Shown: positions 7,681 to 17,345 of the stretch, one piece after another
Position numbering within the stretch: the first letter of the stretch is position 1
Layout of the letters: each line of letters starts with the position of its first letter
Assembly: GCA_015068495.1 (NCBI GenBank)
Contig: SVKL01000006.1
Span: 40,704 to 104,703, forward strand
DNA length: 64,000 nt
Source of the DNA: Oscillospiraceae bacterium
GTDB taxonomy: Bacteria > Bacillota > Clostridia > Oscillospirales > Oscillospiraceae
Reading direction: 5' to 3'
Notes under the pieces: model-generated
What the model was told of the DNA's origin: nothing
The model's database searches: none
Seen by the model: only the letters and a program-made list of their open reading frames with translations
Position numbers and translations under genes: made by a program

Positions 7681-9155
7681 TACTTATCACCCCTCCGTTT
7701 CTTTATGCTCCAAAATACATTTGCTGTAATATCGATTATCTTTTCATAGCCCAAAATGCCAATCAAAAGAATCACTACAACAGCTGCTACCAATGCAAAG
7801 TTCTTACGAACCTTCTCATCACGCAAGGCAGCCTTCGCTTCGCCGTAGCCAGCCTGGTCCTTGCCAAGCTCAAAGTACTCCATAGCCTTTTCATATTCGC
7901 CCATACTCATATAGGCCTTACCCAGACCTTTATAAGCTTGGGTGTAGTTAGCATTCATTCTGAGCACTTCCATCCAAGGCTCAATGGATTCCTGATACAA
8001 GCCCTGATTATACAGATAGTTTGCAGACCGAATCATCTTGCCGTAGAATGTTTGCTCCATCACTGTAACGGTATTTTTGCCGGAGTCCAGCACCAACAGG
8101 CTGTTGTTGCTGTCGGATTCCAAGGAAACAGGCTGGGAGAACAGGCCTTCCTGATAACCCATACCGCCAAAAACAGCCAGCAGATTACAACCCTCGTCAT
8201 ACTGGAACAGGTGACCGGATGTAATATCCACAATGGTAAAGGCGCCTTCGTTATCCACGGTGATATCCGTCAGAACCGTACCCTTAATCTTACGCTCCTT
8301 GGTAAGTGTAAACAAATCGACGCTTTGCGGGAAAACGTTGTTACCCAAAGCGTTCAGCTTGGAGATCGGGGTAGCTACAGATTCCACCAAGGGAGACACC
8401 GTATAAACGAATCTGTCCTCGGACCAGAACAAGTTATTAAATTCCACGGGCTGGAAGCTCACCTGCGACTGAGCATTTGCCGCATCAGACAAGATGCTAC
8501 GCCAGAAGTGCTCCATCTGCATTGCAGCTGTCATTTTCAGCTTGTTGGTACCGTAGAAGCCTAAGAAGTTATTTGCGCTGTCCACCAGCAATGCGCCGGT
8601 GTTGATATTACCGGATGTAATATACATAATGCCCATATTATCCACGATAATCTTCTTGGGCTTGTAGGGAACTGTGGGATCCAAAAGCTCGTCAACAGGC
8701 TTATCATAGATCTTTTTCACATTGCCTTCCAAGTCAGACACCAAAACACGGTTGTTTTCTGTGTCCGCAATGTACAGGCACTGGTTCTCTTCACGATAGA
8801 ACAGACCCTGTGCACCCGCTGCAAGAGTGGTGGGCTGACCTTCATAGGTAAAGTCCTTCAGTTCCTTGATACAATGATAGTCTTTATCCAGAACAAGCAC
8901 ACGGCAGTTGCCGGCATCCAAGATATAAGTCTGATCATTGTTATCCACAAAAATGTCTCTGGGGTCACTCATCGGTGTGACACCCATAAGGGTTTCATCA
9001 ATAACGACTTTCACCTGATACGCGTTTGTAGACGGTACCGGCTGATTTTCCTCGTACGTGTAAGTCCTGTCAGGCTGGGCAGCGCAAACCGCCATTGCTG
9101 AGGAAGTCAGTATGAGTATCACAGCCAATATCAGGCATCCTAATTTTTTTCTCAT
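7680..9155 (-). CDS. Secreted NHL-repeat/TPR protein with C-terminal membrane anchor
   Basis: A 491-aa protein with a Sec signal peptide ending near AVCAA. It has NHL-type beta-propeller repeats over about residues 55-350 (PRDIFVDNNDQTYILDAGNCRVLVLD; LYIADTENNRVLVSD; PKKIIVDNMGIMYITS; ITVDNEGAFTIVD; LESDSNNSLLVLDSGKNTVTV), then two or three TPR-like helices (YNQGLYQESIEPWMEVLRMN; AYKGLGKAYMSMGEYEKAMEYF), then one membrane helix (FALVAAVVVILLIGILG) and a basic cytoplasmic tail. The propeller and TPR should therefore be outside the cell. The start is the ATG behind GAGGTG; the ORF-track start is an upstream GTG. The gene sits between the first permease pair and YIP1. A scaffold or ligand-sensing role is inferred. 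Confidence 0.8.
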   Translation of the reverse strand: MRKKLGCLILAVILILTSSAMAVCAAQPDRTYTYEENQPVPSTNAYQVKVVIDETLMGVTPMSDPRDIFVDNNDQTYILDAGNCRVLVLDKDYHCIKELKDFTYEGQPTTLAAGAQGLFYREENQCLYIADTENNRVLVSDLEGNVKKIYDKPVDELLDPTVPYKPKKIIVDNMGIMYITSGNINTGALLVDSANNFLGFYGTNKLKMTAAMQMEHFWRSILSDAANAQSQVSFQPVEFNNLFWSEDRFVYTVSPLVESVATPISKLNALGNNVFPQSVDLFTLTKERKIKGTVLTDITVDNEGAFTIVDITSGHLFQYDEGCNLLAVFGGMGYQEGLFSQPVSLESDSNNSLLVLDSGKNTVTVMEQTFYGKMIRSANYLYNQGLYQESIEPWMEVLRMNANYTQAYKGLGKAYMSMGEYEKAMEYFELGKDQAGYGEAKAALRDEKVRKNFALVAAVVVILLIGILGYEKIIDITANVFWSIKKRRGDK

Positions 9156-9188
9156 ATACACACCTCACTTCAATGTCATTCCGGTGTT

Positions 9189-10049
9189 TTAATCCTTAAT
9201 GCCAGAGTGAGCCATCGTCTGGAGCATCTTGCTCTGAGTCAGAATGAAGGACACAATGGGAGGGATCATCAAAAGCACACCGGCTGCGGCTGTTGCGCCG
9301 GTACGGGCGATACCGCCTGCGCTAATCTGGCTCAGTGCGGTGGGAAGCAGCTTCAGCTCTTCCTTAAAGACTACGCCTGCAGAGCCTGCATTCCAAACGC
9401 TGGTAAAGGAAAGCACCATAACCGTCATCCACGCGGGCTTTACGTTGGGCATAATCACATTCATAAAGATAACAAAGTCATTTGCGCCGTCCAGCTTTGC
9501 TGCATCCAACAGAGAATCCGGAATCTGCAGCATAAACTGACGCAGCAGGAACATATGCAGAGTGGATGCAAGGCTGGGCAGAATCAGAACCCAGTAGGTA
9601 TTGATGAGGCCAAGCTTTGCCTTCACGATGTAGGAAGGCAATGCTGTAACACCGCCGGAGAACAGCAGCGTCAGCATAATCAGTCTCCACAGCATATCCT
9701 TGCCGGGGAATTTCTTCTTTGCGAAGGGGTACGCAGCCATAGCGCCAATGAGAACGCCACAACCGGTACTGGTAATACTAACAAAGATACTGTTAAACAG
9801 GTATCTGGAGAAAGGAACCGTCAGGTCGGAAACCAACTGGAACAGTTGAGAATAGTTACCGAACGTGGGGTTTACTGCGTAAAAACGCGGCGGGAAGATA
9901 AACAGCTCTTCAACCGGCTTAATAGACTGAATGATGTTATAATACAGCGGCAAGCCCATAAAGATGCCAACCAGTACCAGCATAAGAAAGACTAAAAAGT
10001 TGCCGAAGTGAGAGCGATTCAATTGTTTGTGTATACGTATTATTTTCAT
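9189..10049 (-). CDS. Carbohydrate ABC transporter permease (MalG type)
   Basis: A 286-aa six-helix permease with the N-terminal MalG pattern (GLPLYYNIIQSIKPVEELFIFPPRF) and the EAA loop (DSLLDAAKLDGANDFVIFMNVIMPNVKPAW) near residues 185-215. The start at 10049 is set by AGGAGAG; the longer ORF-track start is a TTG inside the upstream gene. It pairs with the MalF-type permease directly upstream. Gene order suggests this second importer works with the 953-aa hybrid binding protein. Confidence 0.92.
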   Translation of the reverse strand: MKIIRIHKQLNRSHFGNFLVFLMLVLVGIFMGLPLYYNIIQSIKPVEELFIFPPRFYAVNPTFGNYSQLFQLVSDLTVPFSRYLFNSIFVSITSTGCGVLIGAMAAYPFAKKKFPGKDMLWRLIMLTLLFSGGVTALPSYIVKAKLGLINTYWVLILPSLASTLHMFLLRQFMLQIPDSLLDAAKLDGANDFVIFMNVIMPNVKPAWMTVMVLSFTSVWNAGSAGVVFKEELKLLPTALSQISAGGIARTGATAAAGVLLMIPPIVSFILTQSKMLQTMAHSGIKD

Positions 10050-10059
10050 AATCTCTCTC

Positions 10060-10974
10060 CTAATCTTCAACCAGTACCTTGTTGATAACCTTATTTACAA
10101 TCAGCATCACCAGCAGAAGCACGGTACTGATTGCACAGGCGTAACCCAGCTCATACCGAACTCCGCCGTAGTCATCAATGTGGTTGATAATCGTATGGGT
10201 AGCATAGTCAACAGAGGGGTTACCGCAAAGAGCAGCGGGAACTGCGCCGACTGCAAAGGAGCTGGAAATCTGCATAACAGCACCGAACAGCAGCTGCGGC
10301 TTCATCTGAGGCAGGGTCAGGAACCAAATTTCCTGGAATCTGTTGTGCACGCCGTCAATTGCGCCGGCTTCATACAGGGTGGTATCCACGGTCTTAAAGC
10401 CTGCCAGGAAGGACAGGAAGCTGGTACCCAAGCTCAGCCACAGCTGAACGATAATACAGCAAACCAGCATATAGTCTGTATCCTGCAGCCACAAAATGGG
10501 GGCATCGATAAAGCCCAGCTTCATCAGAAGACCGTTGAGCAAGCCGTAACGGTCAGCGCTGAGGATGTAGGTCCAAATAACGTAGACACTACCTGAAATA
10601 GAAGGCGCATAGAATATCAAGGTCATAACAGAACGGACCTTATTGGGCAATTCGTTAATAAACCATGCGAAGATAAAGCAAGCTATGTAGCCAACAGGAC
10701 CGGTGATAAACGCCATTATCATCGTATTTCTGACGGCGATAATAAACACGTCATCATTCAAAAACAGGGTTTTGTAGTTATCGAACCCGACAAAGTTGGG
10801 TGTTTGCAGCATATTGAAGTCAGTAAAGCTCAAAACAATTGCCGCAACAACGGGAATCACTGTAAAGATAAAAAACGCAATCAGGAATGGAGCAATCATA
10901 AAGTAGCTGGAGCGTTCCCTATACATACTCTTGACTGTCGTTTTTAGTCTGTAGGGTTTTTTCGTACGACTCAT
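10060..10974 (-). CDS. Carbohydrate ABC transporter permease (MalF/UgpA type)
   Basis: A 304-aa permease with MIAPFLIAFFIFTVIPVVAAIVLSFTDFN, a typical MalF/UgpA-type first helix and loop, then five further helices and an EAA-like segment (LYEAGAIDGVHNRFQEIWFLTLPQMKPQ). ATG at 10974 behind AGGTG is preferred over the two upstream in-frame GTG codons. It lies 49 nt downstream of the 953-aa binding protein and 10 nt upstream of its MalG-type partner. Confidence 0.92.
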   Translation of the reverse strand: MSRTKKPYRLKTTVKSMYRERSSYFMIAPFLIAFFIFTVIPVVAAIVLSFTDFNMLQTPNFVGFDNYKTLFLNDDVFIIAVRNTMIMAFITGPVGYIACFIFAWFINELPNKVRSVMTLIFYAPSISGSVYVIWTYILSADRYGLLNGLLMKLGFIDAPILWLQDTDYMLVCCIIVQLWLSLGTSFLSFLAGFKTVDTTLYEAGAIDGVHNRFQEIWFLTLPQMKPQLLFGAVMQISSSFAVGAVPAALCGNPSVDYATHTIINHIDDYGGVRYELGYACAISTVLLLVMLIVNKVINKVLVED

Positions 10975-11022
10975 CACTTTCACCTTTCAAAATAATCTTA
11001 ATTATTTTTTAGAATTCATTCC

Positions 11023-13884
11023 TCAGTTATTCTTAAAGAACTCGTTTCTCTTTCTAAGGATTTCATCATTGATTTTGATTGTCCATTCTGTCAGCATCTC
11101 TCGTGCGTTAGCGCCGTCGTCAATAACACCACGAATGGAGTTGGTAAGACCTCTGGTCACGTAGTAGTTGCCGGGAACAATGGGGATAAACTCCAACCAG
11201 TCCAGCTGCTGTTCCAAAACAGACAGCTCCTTGTTGGTCCATCCCTGAGAACGCAAGGTTTGGATATTTGCTGTGGTATATCTTGCTGAAATACCCAGCG
11301 CTGCTTCCACGTCGTTTGCGTATCTGGTCTGTGCCTCTGCACGGGACCACCAATCGATAAATGCCCAAGCTGCATCCTTATCCTCTGCGCCGCTGAGCAT
11401 CACCGCACCGCTACCGGTATTATCCATCTGTGTACGGTCGATTGTGCCGTCTTCCTTCAGTGTACCGGGTGTCAGATAGATGTCCCACAAGCCACTGATT
11501 TCAGGTGCAGTATATTTTAAGGTAGTATAAACGCTGTAAGCAGCAATACCAATGGGCATTTCACCGGTTCTGAAACGGTTAGCCATATCAAATACCTGGG
11601 GGAAACCGTACTTTGTATAGAACTCTGTGTGCTGAATCAATGCTTCAACTGCTACGTCTTCGTCGAACTCAACTTCTGTCATATCCTCGTTGAAGTAGGA
11701 GCCGCCCTTCTGATACAGCAGGTTTGCAAAGGAAGCGGCAGTACCCAAGGACATATTGTATCTCTGGAGCACCTGCGCTACATCGTACATATCGTCCCAA
11801 GTCTGAGGAACCTCAAGGCCCATACTTTCGAAGATATCCGTTCTCACGAACATAACCGTACAGCCGTGGGTATTGGGCATACCGTAGTATCTGCCCTCCA
11901 GCATAAAGGGAATTTCGGAACCTTCTACGTACTCATCCAGAATTTCCCAGTAGGTATCAAAGGAAGACAGGTCAACTGCGGCGCCACGCAACGCCAGGTT
12001 CACAACCATATCGGAGGTCACACCAACCATAACATCCGGGCCGGTGCCTGCCGCCAAGGCGTTCACCAAGGAGCCTTGCGCCAACTCCAAATCCACGTGG
12101 ATACCGGTCTTGGGAGTGAACTCGTCAGTGATCATATTCTTCATAATCTCAAACTGATCAATACCGGAGTTGATCCACACGCGGATTGTTTTTGCCTCTT
12201 CATCCTTCTCATAATCCTTCTTTGCGAAGGAGGAGAAGAAGCTTCTTACCTGATATACGATCCATTCCCAAGCGTTCAAGTTTGTCTTGGGCAAAGACTG
12301 ATCGGCAGAAAGCAAAGCAATGAAGTCCAGATCCAAAGCCTGTTCCTGATATGTAGAAAGCTTTGCGCTCAAGCCGTTGATATCGTTTTTGAAGTTTGTA
12401 AGTCTTTCCTTATAGGTCAGGTCGGTAATGTTGTCTGCATAGCTCTGCAGGTTGTAGGCAACATCTTCAAAATAAGCATTTTCTGCACCCTTGGCGCCAA
12501 CGGTTTCCTCCAAGCGCTCAGCCTCTTGGAACAGGAGGTCTGCATTCTTGCGGAAATCCTCGGGCAGGTTGGGCAGAAGTCTATCCAGATAGTAGTCACG
12601 GTAGGGGTCCGGGCTGCTACTGGTAATCATAACGATGGACAGATAAATATCATTCAGGTTGGCAATTACCGCCTGCAGAACACCCATAGTGTCCGTCAGG
12701 TCACCAATTACGTTCTCCATCGTGATGATATGCTCACCCTTGGTCAGGTAAATGCTGTAAGGTCCGCTTTCACCGCCGAGAAGCAAATTCTTCCACTGGC
12801 TGGTGTAGTTAAAGCGCACAGCGCTCAGTTCTTCAAAGGGAACTACGCCGTCAATGTACACCTTACGGGAGCTGAACAAGCCGTCCAGATAACCCTGCTT
12901 ATACTTACAGCCAAGATTGTAGAAGCCGTCCTCCGGCACATCAATCTTCCAGCTGATCCACTGACCGGGCTGCTTCCACTGGCTGCCGCCGCCGTAGTTG
13001 ATCTTTACATTGCTGTATTCAAACGGCTGGGTCAGAGGGCTGCTCTTATCCGCATCCGGCCAAAGTGTGGAGCTGGATTGCTGATAATAGTTCTCTGCCT
13101 GGAACAATTCCAGCACACCCTCGGTTTCCTTGTAACCCTTTTGCTGATACAGGGAAATGTAATCCTGATAGGACATCAGATAGGGCTCCTGCTTGAAGGT
13201 CAATCCCTGCAGCAGCAGAGGTGTGCCGTCAAAGCGAAGTGCGATTTTATGCACGCCGGCTTCCATATAGAACTTCAGGTTGCCGTAAACACCGGTCTGG
13301 TCGTACAGGAACTGCTTTCTCCACTGAGGTGTCTGGCTGGACTGGGGACGCAAGTCATCGCCGCTTTCGTCCTCTCGGATGGGATCGTTCTTGTAAACAC
13401 GGGTCAGCACACAGCCGTTTGCCTCGGTGAAGGGAAGCTCTCCATCGATGTACAAACCGAACAGGTACTGGCTGCTGCTAACTGCCAGAGGGAAGTAATC
13501 CAATTCGATGCAGTACAGACCGCTCTCAGGAATTGTTACGGTAAATTCCACCTGCTCACCCTTGGCATCAATATAGACACCTTTCTCGGAGCCTTCCATA
13601 TTCTCATATGCCTTGGTACCGGAAGCTTCTGTGCTGCCCTCCGGCTCAATCACCTGAAAATCTGCAATGTCCACAGCCGCCTCGTGGTCGGGCTTAATTG
13701 CATTCTGGTGCTTCTCCATATAGTAGTAGTAGGTGTTTGTGTTGTTGCTGTTTTCGGTGTCGTAAACCCAGTCGTTATTCTGCGTTTCGCCCTCAGCTGC
13801 ATCAACCTGCACCATAGCCACAGGGGCACAGAGCAGGCTTGCAACCAGCAAGACAACAATCCATTTCTTCATCTTCTGCATCAT
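11023..13884 (-). CDS. Hybrid solute-binding protein with two N-terminal carbohydrate-binding-like modules
   Basis: At 953 aa this is about twice the normal length of a sugar-binding protein. A signal peptide (to about residue 29, cut after VDA) has no convincing lipobox. Two beta-sandwich, CBM6/35-like modules follow: about 70-235 (EFTVTIPESGLYCIELDYFPL) and about 262-410 (LFQAENYYQQ, GQWISWKIDVPEDGFYNLGCKY, KVYIDGVVPF). A helical linker (about 430-550) leads to a family-1 binding domain from about 565 (IRVWINSGIDQFEIMKNMITDEFTPKTGIHVDLE; AAGTGPDVMVGV; YGMPNTHGCTVMFVRTDIFESMGLEVPQTWDDM). Its ATG overlaps the kinase stop (ATGA). It probably feeds the permeases 9189-10974. How it stays at the cell surface without a lipid anchor is unclear. 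Confidence 0.88.
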   Translation of the reverse strand: MMQKMKKWIVVLLVASLLCAPVAMVQVDAAEGETQNNDWVYDTENSNNTNTYYYYMEKHQNAIKPDHEAAVDIADFQVIEPEGSTEASGTKAYENMEGSEKGVYIDAKGEQVEFTVTIPESGLYCIELDYFPLAVSSSQYLFGLYIDGELPFTEANGCVLTRVYKNDPIREDESGDDLRPQSSQTPQWRKQFLYDQTGVYGNLKFYMEAGVHKIALRFDGTPLLLQGLTFKQEPYLMSYQDYISLYQQKGYKETEGVLELFQAENYYQQSSSTLWPDADKSSPLTQPFEYSNVKINYGGGSQWKQPGQWISWKIDVPEDGFYNLGCKYKQGYLDGLFSSRKVYIDGVVPFEELSAVRFNYTSQWKNLLLGGESGPYSIYLTKGEHIITMENVIGDLTDTMGVLQAVIANLNDIYLSIVMITSSSPDPYRDYYLDRLLPNLPEDFRKNADLLFQEAERLEETVGAKGAENAYFEDVAYNLQSYADNITDLTYKERLTNFKNDINGLSAKLSTYQEQALDLDFIALLSADQSLPKTNLNAWEWIVYQVRSFFSSFAKKDYEKDEEAKTIRVWINSGIDQFEIMKNMITDEFTPKTGIHVDLELAQGSLVNALAAGTGPDVMVGVTSDMVVNLALRGAAVDLSSFDTYWEILDEYVEGSEIPFMLEGRYYGMPNTHGCTVMFVRTDIFESMGLEVPQTWDDMYDVAQVLQRYNMSLGTAASFANLLYQKGGSYFNEDMTEVEFDEDVAVEALIQHTEFYTKYGFPQVFDMANRFRTGEMPIGIAAYSVYTTLKYTAPEISGLWDIYLTPGTLKEDGTIDRTQMDNTGSGAVMLSGAEDKDAAWAFIDWWSRAEAQTRYANDVEAALGISARYTTANIQTLRSQGWTNKELSVLEQQLDWLEFIPIVPGNYYVTRGLTNSIRGVIDDGANAREMLTEWTIKINDEILRKRNEFFKNN

Positions 13885-15695
13885 TTCGTTTCTTCACTCC
13901 TATTAAAATTTCTGCACGGAAAAGTCAGTACAACACGAACACTGGCCTCGGTTTCCGTTTCGTTCTCCGGCCCGTTGCTATGAATGCTCACGCCATAATT
14001 CTTTCCATATATCAGTTTAATCCGTTCATTTACGTTACGCAGGCCAACCTTGTTTTCCTCAAAGCCTGCACCGGTTTTTAGCTTCTTGTTTAATGCATCT
14101 AAATCCTTTTGGTTTATGCTTTGCCCATCATCCTCCACGGAAATATACAGGCATTCCTCTTTATAATAAGCGGAAATCGTAATATTGCCCCGATAGTTCT
14201 TTGGTCTTAAGCCGTGCTGAATCGCGTTTTCCACAATCGGCTGCAAACACATTTTAATTAAGGTGCAATCATAAAGACTTTCGTCGATATTCCAATGGAA
14301 TGTAATAGAATCGCCGAAGCGTATACCAACAATTTCAATATAAAGCTTCAGGAATTCTATTTCTTCTTTTAAGGTGATGATTACATCGTCGTTTTCCAGT
14401 CCCATTCGATACAAACGGGCAACCTTTGTAAGCATCTTGCTGGTTTTATTGCCAAGCCCTATCTCTTCCACTGCATTCCACTTGATGGTTTCCAGTGTGT
14501 TATAGAGAAAATGGGGATCAATCTGAAACTGCAGGGCTCTGAACTGGGCCTGCCGCAGAGCTCGGATTCGTTCCTCCAGATTTTCGGGGGGTTCCTCATT
14601 CTCTGCTCTGTCAGCCAAAATATTGCTGGTGATATACAGCAGCTCATTAGACGGCTTTGAAGCCTCTGTCTCATCCCAATGCAGCTGCGGGTTTTGAATT
14701 ACGCTAATAATCTTCTTAACAGGGCGGTAAGTAAGAACTGTGATGAGGTATGCCACAATAATACTGGAAACCACACCCACAATCACACCGGACAGCAAGA
14801 AGCCGCGAACCACAGCGTTTTCCTCTTTGTAGTCCGGCATTTGCGTGACGTATGCGTAGCGCCAGCTCTTGTGGACAGATTCCATCACCGATACGATTCT
14901 ATTACCGTGCGCCTCAACAATCCGCGTCTGGCCGATTTCTGAGCCGGCTATATCGGATTCATATTCGCGGCAACGGGCTTCATCCCATTTCGCATAGTCC
15001 TGCTCGTTGCAATAAATCGTCTGACCGCTGATATCTGTTATGAAAAAGATACCGTGCTGAGAGGTATCCTGACTCTCAAGAAGGTCACGAAGCTTCTGAA
15101 GCTCCACATCCAATACAAGCAAGCCGGATCTCTGTCCTTTGGCAGACCAAATAGGCTGACAGACAAAAATGCTGTCTGTTTGATTCACCAAAATATACGG
15201 GTAAAACATTGGCTCGTGCTTATAAAGGTCGTACCACTTGCCTATCTCCCATACCTGATCGATATGCTGGGCGCCACTGCTGTCTATCAGCATATCGTTA
15301 ACATCGGAATAGATATAGGTAGAAGTAACAAAATTATTTGACATTGCGTGGGTCTCTATCAGTTTGACCACTTCCGCCACGGTTTTGTGGTACGCAGTAT
15401 CCGTTTCCAAGGTCTGCACAGCATCCACAACCGCTTCCTGCCGGGACATCTTGTCCAAGGTATCCAGCAGACCTTCTATGGTGTTATCGGTCACCACTGC
15501 GTTTTTTTGCAGCAGCTCCTCATTCGTATCCATAATCCGATTGTTAACCACGTTTTGAAACTTACTGTAGTTCAAGCTCAGCACCAGCAGCAATGGCAAG
15601 GTGACAAGTATGAACACATACGCAAAGTTTTTTAGAAACAACCGGTTGAACTTGTAGCCTTTAATATAGGGCCACGCTGTTTTTTGTCCATCCAT
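13881..15695 (-). CDS. Sensor histidine kinase, YesM/LytS-like
   Basis: A 604-aa membrane kinase. One helix near 21-43 and another near 301-323 enclose an extracellular Cache-like sensor domain of about 255 residues. The cytoplasmic part has the His_kinase motif QIDPHFLYNT with the phospho-acceptor His near 395, followed by an HATPase domain with N-box MCLQPIVENAIQHGL and a G-box-like VGLRNVNERIKLIYG. It overlaps the response-regulator stop by one base (TAATG) and the binding protein by four (ATGA). In this family the kinase senses an extracellular sugar or a binding protein and signals to an AraC-type regulator; the same is inferred here. Confidence 0.93.
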   Translation of the reverse strand: MDGQKTAWPYIKGYKFNRLFLKNFAYVFILVTLPLLLVLSLNYSKFQNVVNNRIMDTNEELLQKNAVVTDNTIEGLLDTLDKMSRQEAVVDAVQTLETDTAYHKTVAEVVKLIETHAMSNNFVTSTYIYSDVNDMLIDSSGAQHIDQVWEIGKWYDLYKHEPMFYPYILVNQTDSIFVCQPIWSAKGQRSGLLVLDVELQKLRDLLESQDTSQHGIFFITDISGQTIYCNEQDYAKWDEARCREYESDIAGSEIGQTRIVEAHGNRIVSVMESVHKSWRYAYVTQMPDYKEENAVVRGFLLSGVIVGVVSSIIVAYLITVLTYRPVKKIISVIQNPQLHWDETEASKPSNELLYITSNILADRAENEEPPENLEERIRALRQAQFRALQFQIDPHFLYNTLETIKWNAVEEIGLGNKTSKMLTKVARLYRMGLENDDVIITLKEEIEFLKLYIEIVGIRFGDSITFHWNIDESLYDCTLIKMCLQPIVENAIQHGLRPKNYRGNITISAYYKEECLYISVEDDGQSINQKDLDALNKKLKTGAGFEENKVGLRNVNERIKLIYGKNYGVSIHSNGPENETETEASVRVVLTFPCRNFNRSEETK

Positions 15696-17242
15696 TACAG
15701 CGATATCCTCTGGCAGTACTCTCTGGGAGAGTAGCCTGTGTATTTCTTAAACATAACAGAGAAATAGGAAGAGGAGCTGTAGCCTACCATTCCGGCAATT
15801 TCTCCTATCTTGTTCCGTCTTTCCTTCAGAAGCTGCGCCGCACGTTCAATTTTTATGCGGAACAGATATTCTGATAAGGTTTCGCCCATTTCCTGCTTGA
15901 AGAGTCTGCTTAAGTAACCGGGATGAATCCGGTATTTGGCAGCCAGAGCATCGTGGCCGATGTCCTCATCCAAATGGGCATCCAAATACTGCACAATTCG
16001 CTCAATTACGTTATGCTCGCTGTGATACTTTCTGCTTGCCAAACCGTCACACAGGGCAAAAAAGTCTTCTTTCAGGCAAGCGGCAACCGTTTCGGCATCC
16101 TTTGCCCGATACAGGTGGCTGAAGTTGAATTTACCGTCTGTGATGTTCCAGACATTCACCTTACGCTTTTTGTAATTCAGCTCAATTGCAGAATACAGGT
16201 TTTTGAATATAAACCGCATATCCTCCAGCGCAGTACCGTCCAAATCCTGTACCATACCGTTGAGGATATGTGCAAGTGTCTCTTTGCTACCCAAGTCCAA
16301 TTCCACAATCAGAAGCTTGTAGTCGGATACCACAGACTGGCACAGTGCTTCGTCCATCTGCTGCACGGTCACAGCCGTGTTTTTTGTGGGGGTCAGCAGG
16401 TCGGTAATGTGCATTACGCTATGGGTCAAGCGGAAGGTGAACTCATAGGGAAGCTCCTCGTTCAGCGACCCTACCAATAGGCGGATTTTCTCGTTGCAAT
16501 ACCTTCTGAATTCAGCACTGTCTGTCTGAGGCAATCCTACAAAAGCAACGTTCCACTGCTCCGGCCGCTCCTCGGCATAAAAAACCAAGGGCTCTTTGTC
16601 GGCGCCGGAAAGGCAGTCTCTGAGCATATCTTCCAAGGAGGCAACGTCAATTCCCTGCTGGTCTTGCGCAGGAGACCTTGCCTTGATTTCAAAGGCAATC
16701 AGTTGGGAATCCTGGGTTATGCGCTCCATTCCCAAAAGCTTTATGTAAGCGCTAAGCTCACCGTCGGATGCAACACAGCCTGACAGCAGATCCCGAACAA
16801 AGCTCTTCTGCAGGATTTGCTTCAGCTCGCGGGTATCAGACTCAGCCACAGTGTGCTCAGCCTGCTCGCAATCCAGCTGTTCCTTGATGCCCTTAAACAC
16901 ATCAATCAGCTCGTCCTCGTCCACAGGCTTTACCAGATAGTGGACGACTTGGTATTGAATTGCCTGCTGTGCGTAGGAAAAGGCGCTGTGTCCGCTTAGG
17001 ATGACTACCTTTATCTGCGGACGCGTTTCGTGGAGATTGCGAATCATTTCCAATCCGCTCATACGGCTCATCAAAATATCGGTGAGCACAGCGTCGCAGG
17101 GATTGTCCCGTAAATACGCAAGGGCATCCGAGCCATCGCTAAAAGTATTGACTACCTGAAAGCCGATTTTCTCCCACGGAATAAAGCACTCCAAACTATG
17201 TCTGATGTTATCCTCGTCTTCAACAATCACTAGCTTGTACAC
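15695..17242 (-). CDS. Response regulator with AraC-type DNA-binding domain, YesN-like
   Basis: A 515-aa cytoplasmic regulator with an N-terminal receiver domain (acidic pocket VEDED, phospho-acceptor Asp55 in VLTDIL, Lys in VVHYLVKPVDEDEL), a long middle region of about 280 residues, and two helix-turn-helix motifs of AraC type at the C-terminus (HDALAAKYRIHPGYLSRLFKQEMGETLSEYLFRIKIERAAQLL; IGEIAGMVGYSSSSYFSVMFKKYTGYSPREY). The likely start is GTG at 17242, which has GGGGTG five bases upstream and gives the usual VYKLVIVEDE beginning; the ORF-track TTG at 17272 lacks this. It is the first gene of the operon and probably activates it. Confidence 0.92.
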   Translation of the reverse strand: MYKLVIVEDEDNIRHSLECFIPWEKIGFQVVNTFSDGSDALAYLRDNPCDAVLTDILMSRMSGLEMIRNLHETRPQIKVVILSGHSAFSYAQQAIQYQVVHYLVKPVDEDELIDVFKGIKEQLDCEQAEHTVAESDTRELKQILQKSFVRDLLSGCVASDGELSAYIKLLGMERITQDSQLIAFEIKARSPAQDQQGIDVASLEDMLRDCLSGADKEPLVFYAEERPEQWNVAFVGLPQTDSAEFRRYCNEKIRLLVGSLNEELPYEFTFRLTHSVMHITDLLTPTKNTAVTVQQMDEALCQSVVSDYKLLIVELDLGSKETLAHILNGMVQDLDGTALEDMRFIFKNLYSAIELNYKKRKVNVWNITDGKFNFSHLYRAKDAETVAACLKEDFFALCDGLASRKYHSEHNVIERIVQYLDAHLDEDIGHDALAAKYRIHPGYLSRLFKQEMGETLSEYLFRIKIERAAQLLKERRNKIGEIAGMVGYSSSSYFSVMFKKYTGYSPREYCQRISL

Positions 17243-17345
17243 TGCTTCACCCCATCTATCTATCTTGAACAAAACAACGCAGATTTGCCCGGCTTCAGTT
17301 TGTCTGTTTTACATAGGTCCATACTCTGACCCAGTATACACATAG

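Noticed and set aside
11629-13983. 784-aa plus-strand ORF opposite the hybrid binding protein
   Set aside because: It is antisense to a gene with clear domains, signal peptide and ribosome binding site; long open antisense frames are common across this window because of codon bias.
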